Of a stretch of 64,000 nt of DNA, positions 27,978 through 40,708 are shown piece by piece. Source of the DNA: Bugulina stolonifera (lineage: Eukaryota; Bryozoa; Gymnolaemata; Cheilostomatida; Bugulidae); assembly GCA_935421135.1 (NCBI GenBank), contig OW285192.1, positions 11,115,501-11,179,500 on the forward strand, read 5' to 3'. The translations under genes and the position numbers were made by a program. Under the pieces are notes generated by a model. That model saw only the letters and a list, made by a program, of their open reading frames with translations. It was not told the origin of the DNA and made no database searches. How positions within the stretch are numbered: position 1 is the stretch's first letter; each line of letters opens with the position of its first letter.

Positions 27978-30900
27978 TCAGTGTGTACTAAGTAGTAACT
28001 GAATACAGGTGAAGCTGGTGACTGCCAACAGCAGGTGATTGGAAGCAGCAGTTATGAAGCCTTGATTACTCTCATCAGCAAGAGTGTTGACCTCTGAACA
28101 AAATAGAACAAGTAACATGTTTAGTTGAAGTAGGAAATTAATTTACTCATTAAAGCATTATATACATTTATTACAAGGATATTCAGCTTATAATAATAAG
28201 TAGTGATTTAATTATCACGGCTCAATGAAAAAACTAAACTAGATCCTACAACATAATAAAAATAAACGTTAAGAATCCGTTTCATTTAATGATTTGTGGC
28301 CCTATCTGTGCAAATGTCGCAAAGTAGGTTACCAACTGCAAGTAGAACTTTTTAGTCTACTGAAAAACATCCTCTTAGAAGCTTCTCATATTAGGAAAAG
28401 CACAACAGGCAATAGTGCTGACCTTTGTTAGTTATTACCCAACTATTACACACTATTAAACTATGAGAAGAGGGTGATGGGAAAGTTTAGGTAGGCAGCC
28501 CTCCATGCTGTAACAGTGCCTAACACTAAACCAATGTGGAACTAGACTATAGTTACTACATGTAGGAAAGCCCTTCTAAAATCTAAGCCTTGTCAACCGC
28601 GTGACTAGAACTAGATAGTTATAATTTAGAACCTGCAGGGAAGAGACAATTTAAACAAATAAACATTTTTGGCAAAAGCATTCCAGCATAATTGACAAAA
28701 TGTATATGCAAATTATTGGACAATATTAGCAGCTAATTATGTACATTAGGAGGGAAAGATATAGCACTCACGGTATAGTTCAACAACCCCATAGTCTTCA
28801 CCATGTGTATTTGTTCCTCTACATACGTAGTACACCATATCGGTAGACTCTACGGTGCGTAGCGTGAGAGAGTAAAACATGGAGTCCATAGTACTCAGAC
28901 TTCCCACAGTCATAATCTACCAGGTAGAGATAATACTACTGTGTAGGTGAGTAGCATACAACGTAATGCAGAATAATACAGCATACGATAGTGTAAAGGA
29001 ACATTGTATGATAGTGGTGAGTACGCATATTGTATTAGAGGATGGGTAAGTATACCAGGGGAGAATACACAAAATGCACTAGGGGTGGATACACAGTGTG
29101 TACCAGGTGAGAATACACAAAATGCACTAGGGGTGGATGCACAGTGTGTACCAGGGGAGAATACACGAAATGCACTAGGGGTGGATGTACATTGTGTACC
29201 AGGGGAGAATACACAAAATGCACTTGGGGTGGATACACAGTGTGTACCAGGGGAGAATACACAAAATGCACTAGGGGTGGACACACAGTGTGTACCAGGA
29301 GAGAATACACGAAATGCACTAGGGGTGGATGTACAGTGTGTACCAGGGGAGAATACACAAAATGCACTAGGGGTGGATACACAGTGTGTACCAGGGGAGA
29401 ATACACAAAATGCACTAGGGGTGGATGTACAGTGTGTACCAGGGGAGAATACACGAAATGCACTAGGGGTGGATACACAGTGTGTACCAGGGGAGAATAC
29501 ACAAAATGCACTAGGGGTGGACACACAGTGTGTATCAGGGAGACGACACAGGATTACTAGGGGTGGATACACAGTGTGTACCAGGGAGACGACACAGGAT
29601 TACTAGGGGTGGACACACAGTGTGTACCAGGGTAGATGATAAGTTCGGGGCGAGAACCAATTACAGGTGATAATATTTAACAATTTGTATTCCTAGACAG
29701 GCAGAAGGGAGCAAACCATTACACCAATCTTTCTACTTAATCTCTTGTTTTAAAACTTTGGGTGCAAAAGGCAACGCAATCAGGCACATGTACATGTATA
29801 ATATAGGCGTGTCATACCAACCTTTTGTTCAACGTGGTACTTCTCATCGGTTAATATGACCTTGGCATTGCTATAGAATGATTCATTAACCTTTAGTTTT
29901 CCAAGCTTATAGAGAGCTGATTCCTGGAGTGTCATGGCATACCATGTCATCGAGGGTCTTGGATACCCTAGAATACAGATACAGAAAATAACTACTATAC
30001 ATGTACTTCATATGACAATCTAGACACGAGAGTATTAATCAATGAGCATAGATATAAGAATATTAACCAATGAGCATAGATATAAGAATATTAACCAATG
30101 AGCATACACTGCAGATATAGGAAATTAACAGCATAGAGCATAGAATGTTAACCAATTAACGTAAATATAAGAATATTAACCAATGAGCAGAGGGATGAGA
30201 ATATTAACCAATAGGCACGTAGATTGAGAATATTAACCAATAGGCACGTAGATTGGGAATATTAACCAATAGGCATGTAGATTGAGAATATTAACCAATA
30301 GGCACGTAGATTGAGAATATATAATTTACCATCAACTTTACACCACATCATAACTTGAGTATTCTCGCCTGTGGGAGACCCATAACTAGGCTCAACTAGG
30401 GACACAGACGGTGGGAACTCTATGATCAGCTGGGAGAACAGATCCTCAGGTGGTCTAATGTTGTTGTCAGCACTACATCTGTATGTTCCCCGGTCTTCCT
30501 TCGTTAGATTGAATAGTTGCAGATGAGTCGTCTGTAAACAGTTAAATATCAAACGAAATATACACTTTTTGCATGATCAGAATACATACTTGAGAATACA
30601 TATAGGCACATATTTACTTGTATATGTACATGTATAGGCACATATTTACTTGTATATGTACATGTATATGTATATATAAAAGAATAAGCACTGATTTAGG
30701 TAAATATGATTTTATTACTAACACATGAAGTTTCATGTACAATGTACAGTCTTTAGATAACTTCATCCTATTCTACATGTATAGGCCGACATATATAATG
30801 TACAGGTCATGTGTAAGTGTTACAGGTATATTGCTAATAATACAATAAGTATTGCTGGTACATAAAGGCCTATACACTTTGCATGTCTTATATGCTGACA

Positions 30901-32414
30901 CATTATGATCGAACTGTATGTCATATCCTATTATAGCCGCCTACCGTTGTGGTTTCGGTAGTCTTGTTTGTCTTGACCTCATATCTCCCCTTGGGTAGAG
31001 GTATACCACTAGCTCGGCCGTATGTTACATTCGGTCCGGGTATCCCCTGTCCATCACATCGCATTGTTGCTGTTCCATTTAAATACCCAAACACCGTTAT
31101 ATCGGAGGAAGATTTGATTATCTGAAAAACAGGTTTCCACAAATATACCAGTATATTACTACATAATATAGGCTACCTGTATGCTATGCTACACATTTAT
31201 TTGTTTTGTGATTATATAACGATTTACAGATTTAGCATGGTCTAGATGTAGTAAATGTTGCATAGGTAACTCGATAAATTGCATTGTCACCCGCAGCAAA
31301 TATAAGCCATGGATATTGTATTGCTACCATCATACGTGTACATGCATTATAGGTAAGAACAGAGTAGAATAGATACCTTTGGAGGAGAGAGTACAGTTAG
31401 TTTAACTGCCATTCTATCAGTTGGGTTCTGTTCAGAACTCATTCTTACTCTACACTCATACAACCCATTGTCTGGGACGGAAAGAGCATTCACTTTCAGC
31501 GAGTATCTCTTGTCACTGTCTGTAAACAATCATAGTCTAAGATAAGTAACCAATCACAACCAAGAATACTGTGTTTGAGATACAAGGTGTCATTTGTCAT
31601 GTTTGTATTAATAAAGGAGGAACCTGCACTATATTAGACCTGGTTGTTTGAGTATGTTGTTGATATATGGACTGAAAGATTATTATTAGAAGATTTATTA
31701 GACAATTAGTAATCTACTGGATTTCAAGTTTATACTCAAAGTTAGTTACCTACTGTACTGACGCCATATTTAAATAGACTTTACACCATGGGTACATACA
31801 TGTAGATGTATTACAGCACAACATTTCTACCAGTAGGTCTAATATATCATACAACATACAATGTAATGTATACAATGCATTACCATACACCACATAACAT
31901 ACATGTGTCACCCTAGATATATATACAGTACATTGAGGAATAGTATTATAGGTAACTCACTTTGAAGATCCTCACAGGCTATTTCATATTTTTTCTTGCC
32001 ATCAATATCATTGTGAGGTTCAGTGATAGTGCAAGCAGAACTTATACTCTTACCCCCATCTGTGGCATTTAGAAACACCCATTCAACCTAAAACAACATA
32101 GAATATTAAATATATATACCGTTACTTGCATAACCATCGTCAGTAGGCTATTACATGCACGTCTGTAAACTAATAAAAAACAAAAGCAATCAAATCAACA
32201 GAATATATGTTATACTTACTGTGATACTGTTTCTAATACCGGGTGGAGCAGAGACTGTACAGTTGAGAGTAGCCGAAGCACCAACCTTGGCCACCACGGG
32301 CTCTGTCAACTCAGTTATCTCTCCTGTATTCTGGGCATTAACTAAAGTAATGAACAGAATCAGCAATAGGTTGAACACATTTTGAACACACACCATCTGA
32401 TATCTTAAAATCAT
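27978..32414 (-). CDS. GPI-anchored cell-surface protein with three Ig domains (8 exons, 416 aa)
   Basis: Exons: 32220-32414, 31961-32087, 31377-31519, 30945-31121, 30330-30531, 29822-29967, 28772-28916, 27978-28093; all phases agree. A signal peptide (NVFNLLLILFITLVNA) is followed by Ig1 (C52 in SATLNC to C130 in GLYECRV, with an extra Cys pair at 84 and 103), Ig2 (C177 in TMRC to C233 in GTYRCSADN) and Ig3 (C278 in MMWCKVDGYPRPSMTWY to C362 in VYYVCRGTNTHGEDYG). The last exon ends in a hydrophobic tail (HLLLAVTSFTCIQLLLSTH) without basic residues, as in GPI signals. Many N-glycosylation sequons. AATAAA lies directly after the TGA. The arrangement resembles Ig adhesion molecules of the lachesin/IgLON type, but I cannot claim orthology. 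ATG 32414 was chosen; 32450 and 32396 are also in frame. Confidence 0.9.
29050..29640. repeat. 48-bp minisatellite, about 10 units plus two shorter units
   Basis: The unit contains GGGGTGGATACACAGTGTG, ACCAGGGGAGAATACAC and AAAATGCACTA. It lies wholly in the intron between exons 7 and 6 of the Ig gene. The period is divisible by three, so four reading frames stay open by chance. The last two units (with GACGACACAGGATTACTAG) are a variant. Confidence 0.9.
30028..30322. repeat. 29-bp tandem repeat next to an Ig-gene exon
   Basis: The unit core is GAATATTAACCAATGAGCA, later GGCACGTAGATTGAGAATA, about 9-10 copies. The last copy stops about 10 bp from the donor of exon 30330-30531, so copy-number change could reach the splice site. 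Confidence 0.8.
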
Positions 32415-34539
32415 GGTCGACCGATTCCATCTACATGTAGGTACCAACAACTGAATGAAACGTCTGTGACTGTTCTGTGCCCCTCATTTATTCCCCAGGC
32501 CACCCAACCCCCAGTCATTGAGGTCGTCACAGATCAGGAGAAATGAGTCAATAACTGAGTAATTTAATCATAGGCTGGGTCGTCCACTGCCAGCCAACCC
32601 AGTGACTGAGACACGAAACTGTAGTTTCAGTTTGCATTAACAACTAAAGACAACCGCAAGAAAGAAAACAAAATATATAATTGAGTTACAGAGTATGAGT
32701 CTTAGGGTAATGAAGAAATCCACCCATTTCCACTCCTGAGTCCACCAACGGAACATTGTTAGAATTCAAACCAATCATTCATCAACGAAAATTTTTAATC
32801 GTTGATTATCGTTGAATGACAGAGTCAAAAAGTGGTCAATGAACCACTGAAACTCATCTGAATGACTTACCACAAGCCAGGATAGTAACCAGTAAAATTG
32901 CCACTAGTATTTCCATTCTAAAAAACATTATTTAACAAATTTTTCATTCCTATGTGTATATCAGCTATATTATTATTTTGCTTATTGAAATAAATTTTAA
33001 ATCGCCAACTAAAACTGCTAGTAGCTACTACTGAGCAGCGAATCTACGACCTACTTGCTGTGCTCGGCCAATCATGCACTGTGTTCAGCAGCCAATGAAA
33101 CGTAATGAGTGTTTGCTGAATGGAGTTGTCTTATCACGCTTTTCAAAGAGCGGACAACTTTAAAATAAGTCTGAACCAACATCAATCACTTGTAATGTTG
33201 CCCGAGAGCAAATTGTTTATGTCATGATCCAATCATTTTTTGTTCACATACGCAGGATGGCAAACCACAATTGCAATAATTGCATAGTGTTTATGATTAC
33301 TAATTAATCAAGAAAATTGTATTGACTCACAACACCAACCAATCCAAGTCCAAGATATCGACAGTCTAACATGACATTGTCTGTGACATAGGCCAAAACT
33401 TGAGATTGTTGCATATAAATAGTGACAATTAGTATATTTAAGAGTGTCCACTCTTGTGCACTTGAGAGAATGTAACTCCTCACTAAAATTGATTGGCTGA
33501 ATGTAGATAGGACAGGTATATATAGGAGAGGAGCACCTACACTGTAGAGTAGTCTCAGTAGAGAGATAGATAGACAGATACCTAGAGTAGACTGTGAAAA
33601 TGAGGCATGGAGAGACAGCAGTATAGACTGTCGACATACCTGTAGATAAGTCTCACAGTGACAAGAGTGGACGACTACATAGACGTTACACGTACATATT
33701 ATACAAATGTATAAGCTAGTAGAAAACACGAAAATTGAAGAAAAACTACAAAATAGAAAACCAAATAAAAACCAATAAAACACTAAAACAAAAACACTAA
33801 AAACTAAACTAAACTACAATAGTGTGGAGCGTGTGGAGTGTAGGTGGATCGTAGGCTACCCAGTAACTCATATCAATGCGTACTAAGGAGTAAGGATATA
33901 TGCGGAACAACTATCTCGTTGTAGACCTTGGAATAGAGTCGACACCGCCACATCCTAGACCACAGAACCAGAACCTACGCCACACAGCTTACTACATTGG
34001 AGATCAAGGTGCTGACAAAAGGACCAACAGACAGCGTACTACTACTACATACTACGTACAGCTGGTGAGTCCTAAGTACCTTGGCTCCAATTAAATGTTA
34101 TAACTGGCAATACCAAAACCCCCAATTTTAGTTATAACAGAAGTCATCTAACGTTTTATTTAGTATCACACTATTTATATGGTTTGAGAATTAGCCATTA
34201 ATTTATTTATTTAATTTAATAGGTGATGCAAATAAAATTACAATCAAACCTGTGCAGTTTTAATTATTTTTCAATCACCGGGTAGGTAAAACAATATTTA
34301 TAACATTACTCTGTAGCAGATAGTTAATTTACTATAATACAACGATATTATTTCAGAATTAGTCAATACAATAACCCCAGTTAATAAACAATCAAGGTAT
34401 AAATGGTTTACATACTAGTGCACACAAAGATCAAATATCACAATATTGTCTTTACAAAATTAATAAATAGTGTATATACATGCATGAATGATAAAAATAT
34501 ATGCAAAAAATTGCATTGGTATAATTAGCTTTAGTACAT
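32415..34539. other. Region between the Ig gene and BECN1
   Basis: It holds one orphan signal-peptide-like exon (listed separately). Overlapping minus-strand frames at 33304-33783 (159 and 109 codons, hydrophobic and Cys-rich) lack family features and are not called. The rest is AT-rich. Confidence 0.45.
32871..32916 (-). CDS. Orphan first exon encoding a signal peptide
   Basis: ATG at 32916 opens a 15-residue hydrophobic sequence (MEILVAILLVTILAC) that ends in phase 1 at a consensus GTAAGT donor. The same layout (short signal peptide, phase 1 donor) starts the two mucin genes. It could be an alternative first exon of the Ig gene, since exon 31377-31519 accepts phase 1, or a remnant of a neighbouring duplicate. 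No matching downstream exon of its own was found. Confidence 0.4.
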
Positions 34540-37500
34540 CTAGTCATTGTTGGCAAACTTTGAGGACACCCATATAACGCCCCACCTTAAGTTTGTTAAC
34601 ATGAACTTAAGTGCCTTAGTCCATTGTTCATCTGAGTTGAGCTGCATTCTACAATAACAGATGGATAAATATCAATGCTAAAATACTCTTCAGAATCACC
34701 TTTATGTCAGTTCTGAACGTGGTATTCAAAATCCTGCCTTACTTCATTTAGTGAACATTTTATGTCAGTACTGAACATATTATTCAAAATACTGTTTTAC
34801 CTCATTCAGTGAACAATGCTTATCAAGTGTTGAAACAGATGAGACCTGCTACACATCAAGTTGGAAAGGCATGAGTAGGTGAGTTTGGGAGTTATACATA
34901 TGAGTGAGCCATACATGTACATGTAGGTGCTTGTGGACATGCTGGAAGACATTCCAAGAATGTTTGAAAAGGCTACAATCACTGAAGTGATTAGTCTACA
35001 TGTCTGTACCCTGTGTAATATTATACAGACTCAATTCCCTCGTACACCTCACAGGACTGGCACCTGTCAAATTCACCTTCGACATGCACATGTGCACACC
35101 ATTCAGGAACTGACAAACTAACTGTTCTCCTTCCGAAAAACCCCTAAAATGTCACTGAGGCCAAGAGTTGAAAAACCCCTAGCATTTTCATCTACAGCCT
35201 ATCAGATAATGTGCCACTAGCCAGAGGGATAGACTATGTTATTGCAATACTTACGTTATAGAGTAGCTTGAAGAACTGTTGGGGTCCCTCAGCCGGCCAT
35301 CTTCCATCTCATAAGGAAACTTCAAGTGACTATCACTCTTTAATATGTGTGTTATAAACTGTTTGAGACAGTTGAGGAAAGCCACCATTGCTTGGTCAAA
35401 TCTATAACAGTGAAGTCCAACAGCTACATGAAGAATCTACCCACTAATATAAGACCAAATGCGTGTTGGCTTAAAATAAAATAAAACATGAAAAAATACT
35501 CAATGCTATGACCAACATATGATAGAAAATGTCATATACTGTACGTACATATATGGTATGTCTACTCTAACTACGCTACATGAATTTAAGTGACTGAAAT
35601 CTACCCACACATCCAAGTATTACATTTACAGTTCATGCCGTTGGCAACAGCAACAATCCACTAGCATACGATTCCATATTTCCGGTCTACCTCATGCGCA
35701 AAGTTGATGAGGAATTGATAAATCACATTTCTAGTACTGGGTGAAAAATTTGTTACAAGGTTATTGGCAAGGGATTGGCAACACGACTACCAACTACTAC
35801 TGACTTTTTGTCCCAGAAGATTCTGTAACCACCGGCACAGTAGAGAGGAAGCTCCTTATTCCTATCATCCAGCGACTCTATGTATGAGTGACTACCATAG
35901 GGTACTAGTCTGTACCTACAACAGAGATCAGTGACTCTATGTATGAGTGACAACCATAGGGTACTAGTCTGTACCTACAACAGAGATCAGTGACTCGATC
36001 TACAAGTGACTACCAGATAGGGTACTAGTCTGTACCAAAGACAGTTATCAAATGTATTACTTACCCACATTGTACCTTGCATCATATTTTTATATAAACA
36101 ATTGTAAGCAAAGTACATAAATTCTACATAAAATTATTACTTACTTTTTAAAAGTTAAACCCAGCTTTCTTGCCAACGAATCAAGAAGCAACACTGTTTG
36201 TCCCCAAGCAGTGTTTATCTCATTCCAGTCTACCTGCAGAATAAGTATGAATAGTAAGACATAGTCAGCAGTATATTATACCCTACTATTCACTTGCACA
36301 TTACCCGTTATACCAGCATTACGATATTGCATATCACGCTTCCAATAACAATACAGTATATCTAAGTACACATACACTATGACGTATCAATTATACAATG
36401 TACACGCACTAACCGGGATGTTGGGCATCTTGCCAAGTCGAAGCCCATTGATAGTACCAAAGTGACCGCTGTACCAGATGTGAAACGTCGAGTTGAAAGG
36501 ATTCAGTTTGATCAATCTCTCCAGCTGCAACTCTGTATACGTGAATTGATTCTCTGCACTGCAGAACATTTACAACACATACACTGTAGATTTTCCCACA
36601 ATTACGAATATAATACAGTTGATATATACACAAAGGACACACATAGATATTACCTTGGCCCTGACAAGGTGTGCCAAGAAATAAAGGGTGTACAAAAGAG
36701 TGGACATAGTCTAGTCTGCTAGATCGAACAAACTAATCTAACAAAATGAGCTCTCGATAACCGCATATTGCAAATTAGCTCGAAAAGGTCAGTAGGGTTA
36801 GTAAAAGTGCTCACAAAAATAAACACACAAGGGCTATAATACATCCTGTCAACAGTTGATGACTGGGAGCACAGCCACACAGATCAAAAGGATGGTCAAG
36901 TAAAGCCCAAACTTCTCTCAGCTAGTGGTTGAATGGAATATAAGTTTACTTTGTACTAAATATAACAATGAGAGAGAAGTTCAGTAGCATTCAGACAATA
37001 ATATACACACCTCTTGTTATCAGCCTCTAACTCAAACACCTGTCTCTTCAACTCATTGTACTCCCTGAGAAGGCTGCAATGGCACAACAATTACATAACT
37101 AAATTAATTTGCAGCGAGAATGGCTTACCAACTTCTATAATAAACATAATATATACACTGGGTTTCCATGGTTCGAACTCAGTGCATTTTAAGCTCAGCT
37201 CGAGCCATGGGATGACTCAGCTCGCAGCCATTTAGCAAGCTCAGTCAGTGCGAGTACGAAGTCATGCGAGCTGGCTATATGCCAAGATTAGTGCGAGCTA
37301 TTATTAGTTCATGGGATGGCTTAGTACGCACTGCTAACCACAGCTATAATTAGTGGGAGCTGAAAGCTAGTTCGAACAATGGAAACGTAGTGATAAACTA
37401 CCTTGTACAAAATCCACCTGTAAGTGTAGTATCTGATGAGTGTACATTTAGCACAATGCATTACATTAATATAATGTTATACTGAATCTCATAATCTTCA

Positions 37501-39190
37501 TAAAATATATCTACACGTAATTATTATATTACTCTGTATTCACACATAGTGGACCCTTAGTCAGATACTAATGACTAGTTGAAAAGAAATATATGTATTC
37601 TCATCACAACTAGCACATAGTAATTATGTGCATGTGCAAAACTCATAATTTGAATAACGCGCACAACTTAATCTATGAAATAATATAAATGAATATTATC
37701 TAATAGGTATTTATACATACTCCTGCTCTTCCTCTTTCAAATCTCTTTGTTTCCCGTCTTCCACCAACAGTTCAGAATCTAACTTGCTGCATTCCTCATC
37801 TATATCGGCAATCTTGCGGAGCAATAACTGTTCTTCTTCCTCCAACTGAAAAAAAATAGAACAGCCGGTCGGTGAGTCAATTAATCAGTCAGTCAGTCAG
37901 TCAGTGAGTCAGTCAGTTTGCCAGTTCATCAGTGAGTCAGCCACTCAATTCTACACACCAGTCAGCTCCTCAAACTGCCCTCCAGTGGTTGGTTTGAAGA
38001 CCAGCAAACTCCTGCCTCATAGATACACAAACTGACAATATTCTCTATGAGAATGAATGTACATATACTTTTACCATTAGCAACTAAAGCATAAGGAATC
38101 ACAGTGACTTTCACACTCACCTGCCGTAGCTGATCATCAGTGCCTTCATCTGTGTCCTGTGTGGTTCCTTTGGCCTCTAGGTCCTCTAAGCAGGTCTTAT
38201 AGCTAGTGCATTCTTCCTCGGCTGACTTTAGCTCCTCACCCAGCATATCTAGAGTCACTTCAGCACAGTCCTACAAAATGCATCACAGAAATATATAATT
38301 ATAGATCAAAAATTAGTATTAGTATTACTCAAATATCAAAGCTACATACCTCACAAAGTGGATGATCAATTTCAGCTTGGCCAGATAGAAAATCAAAGAG
38401 CTTGGTTTTGACTCGAATAACATGCTCAATTCCGCCAGCTCCTGATTGGCGACCAGTACCCACCTCACCAACCAATAGGAAGTCTAGCTCACTTCCGGCA
38501 CCAGTCTGACTAAATAAGCAAAAACATTCAGTTCTATAAAATTATTACAGAGAAAGTTTTAGCTTATGTGAGGAAAATATCTAACACATCAGCAAGAGTT
38601 AAAAAATAATCCTTATTCAATATGTGCGATAAATACCCACTGCGCATAAAAACATGTAGTCCACAAAGTTTCCGTTATCAAAATGCTACTTCAAACTGTT
38701 ACCATTGGCAGGTTTTCATATCACCGCCTATACATAAGCACATATGTGTGTATACACGTATGTAACACACCAACCTGCTGGTCGTAGAAGATAACAATGA
38801 TTTCTTGATATGGTTATTGGTGTATTGAATGGCCTCCACCGTAAGTCGGTTATGCAAAGGAGACATGGATGGGGCAGAATTTTCAGTGTGATATAAAGGA
38901 GCTGCAACAGTTTAATATAGAGCATGATTAAACACAGATGAATTTATGTGGACATTAACAAAATGAGTTCAAAGAACATGAAAACTTGCCAAACAGCAAG
39001 CCTCCCACACAAGTAATAATAAGCTACCACTAAACAATCAAATAGCCTAGACCTACATATGCTGCTTACCAGTAATTTCCTGTAGAAAAGTATTGTCTCC
39101 ATCAGGTGAAGCAAGCAAACTTGAATCTAGTTTCAGAGGATGGTTACAGTTTTGGCAACAAAAAGATGGCAGCATCTCCTCTCCCGCCAT
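34540..39190 (-). CDS. BECN1: Beclin 1 / Atg6 (11 exons, 448 aa)
   Basis: Core subunit of the class III PI3-kinase (Vps34) complexes, which make PI3P for autophagosome formation and endosomal sorting. Exons: 39070-39190, 38775-38901, 38350-38509, 38121-38270, 37721-37845, 37011-37073, 36414-36558, 36145-36233, 35805-35915, 35255-35401, 34540-34648; every phase agrees. Near the N-terminus is [13 protein letters not shown], the CxxC pair of Beclin. Residues about 120-137 ([18 protein letters not shown]) match the BH3/linker region; a coiled coil spans about 150-250; the evolutionarily conserved BARA/ECD domain follows ([63 protein letters not shown]). The length agrees with vertebrate Beclin 1 (about 450). 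The usual Gly-Asp of the BH3 core is replaced by Thr-Lys. Confidence 0.97.
35874..36038. repeat. 59-bp tandem triplication across the exon 9 acceptor of BECN1
   Basis: Three copies of a unit containing GACTCTATGTATGAGTGAC, GGGTACTAGTCTGTACC and TACAACAGAGATCAGT start at 35874, 35933 and 35992. Each copies the acceptor region and first codons of exon 35805-35915. The copy nearest the exon body is the one used in the model (exon start 35915). The middle copy keeps an intact TGTTGTAG acceptor; the outer one has lost the AG. Confidence 0.9.
37162..37386. mobile_element. MITE-like element in a BECN1 intron
   Basis: The ends GTTTCCATGGTTCGAACT and AGTTCGAACAATGGAAAC are inverted repeats with one mismatch. 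The 225-bp body is full of short GCGAGCT/AGCTCG repeats that can also pair. It lies between exons 5 and 6 of BECN1. Confidence 0.65.
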
Positions 39191-39332
39191 TAGAAAATCA
39201 GGAAAGACCTGCATTAAAATAATAATAATGCCATAAAGTCAAACCATGAAGTCAAACTCGTAGCAAAGCACAAGAAGAGCAAATCCTCCTACTTTCACAC
39301 AACAAAAGAGTAGAAGCCAGTTAGAACTTATG

Positions 39333-39457
39333 AGCTCCTGCTGCCGGGGTCAAGTGAAGGCAAGTAAATTCATATACATTATGAATATCAGTGGCCTACT
39401 GATATCCATATTGTATATGAATTTACTTGCCTTCACTTGACCCCAGCAGCAGGAGCT
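39333..39457. mobile_element. 125-bp palindromic MITE-like element upstream of BECN1
   Basis: Arms of about 58 bp (GGGGTCAAGTGAAGGCAAG against CTTGCCTTCACTTGACCCC, outer ends AGCTCCTGCTGC/GCAGCAGGAGCT) meet at GTGGCCTAC near 39395. It lies about 140 bp upstream of the BECN1 ATG, so it may be part of the 5' UTR or promoter. Confidence 0.75.
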
Positions 39458-40009
39458 GAGTAGGCGTAGGGGGTAGGCCAAAGTGAACAGAATTTCTACT
39501 GCAAAGAATTGTAATAAATAAGATAGATGGCAAGCACGTTATAAGCACTACAACGATAAAACCTTGCCACTGTAATTAATTATTGCAAACAAGATAGGAT
39601 TAGAAATGATTTGACAAATTCACAACGAACAGTCAGAGCTACCAATACAATACCATTGCAGGACTACCAGAATCAGACTGTGAGAATCGAGAATTCAAAA
39701 AAAAGAAAGGACTAAAAATATAAATACAGTACAATGCAAAGCAAATATATAGCTTACCAGAGTCGTAAAAACGCAACCTAGTACTCTAAGATACAAAATA
39801 TGGAAGTAAATAGTAAAATACTGAAACCAGGGAGTGCAACTGTTCAACAAAATCCAAGGCGATTACCAAACTAAAACACTAAACTAGTTGAACATTACAT
39901 AAGATTTTGCCATTTAGGAAACGGAAACTGACTGGTTGCACAACAAGTCCTTACAACCGGTCGGTGAACTGCGTAAAAATATGAACTGCAAGGTTGCATT
40001 GCCGCGCCT

Positions 40010-40135
40010 TTTGGTGAAACCATAGAGTTATCTCCCCTAGAGCAGGAACTCCCGTAAATTTTGCGATGCCACTTTTCATTCCTGGCGGCCATGATGTGTT
40101 GGGGTAGTTACCGTTTGTTTACATTAGTTACCTAC
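40010..40135 (+). repeat. Inverted dispersed repeat, left copy
   Basis: It shares TAGAGCAGGAACTC, GGCGGCCATGATG and CGTTTGTTTACATTAGTTACC, in this order, with the reverse complement of about 42970-43128. The shared blocks include a YY1-like GGCGGCCATG site. Confidence 0.7.
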
Positions 40136-40708
40136 GCGCTGCTATGATTAGTTAGTCATTTAGTTAGTAGTCCAAATTTGTTTTTGCTACCAATTATCTA
40201 AAATTTTTTGTTGCACACATATTTTCCAATTATTTCAGACCAACATAATTATTATATTTATCATATTTTGTAACTTTGATAGTAACTGCATGGTAATTGC
40301 AAATATTGTACATTAGTATATTAGTACGTCACAAAATTATTATTACACAGCTCCTAGTTCTAGTTATTTTGGCTTTCAGTAGGCAAGTTTACTTTACTTA
40401 ACAGCTGTAGCATTAAGTAACACTTTTACCTCAAATTAGAATACAGCTAAAGCTACTGTAGTTGTTAATTGTCCTACGTCCTATGGATTATCCTGGTATC
40501 ACATGATTGATAGAGTATAAATACTAATAGGTGTATTTCCATATGTAGAACAGATTTGCAGAAGTTGCATATTACAAATAAAAACATTTATGTAGACAGA
40601 CAAAACCAATTCATAACATGGAGTATAAATGCCAATATTTTGACCAAATCTATTTTAAATATTTACTGAATAAAAATAGCATAAGAACTCTTATTCAATA
40701 TTTAGAAG

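Larger units (their letters stand above)
39191..40708. other. BECN1 upstream region
   Basis: It holds the palindromic element 39333-39457 and the left copy of an inverted dispersed repeat (about 40010-40135). No gene is supported. The BECN1 promoter should be here. Confidence 0.5.

Noticed and set aside
28910..29606. Four long frames (138-220 codons) on both strands
   Set aside because: They all come from the 48-bp minisatellite inside an intron of the Ig gene.
29050..29640. CRISPR-like array
   Set aside because: Contiguous tandem units without distinct spacers, in an intron of a eukaryotic gene; it is a minisatellite.
33304..33783. 159-codon minus-strand frame (Cys/Ile/Leu-rich)
   Set aside because: No family feature, no flanking exons and a composition expected from AT-rich DNA.
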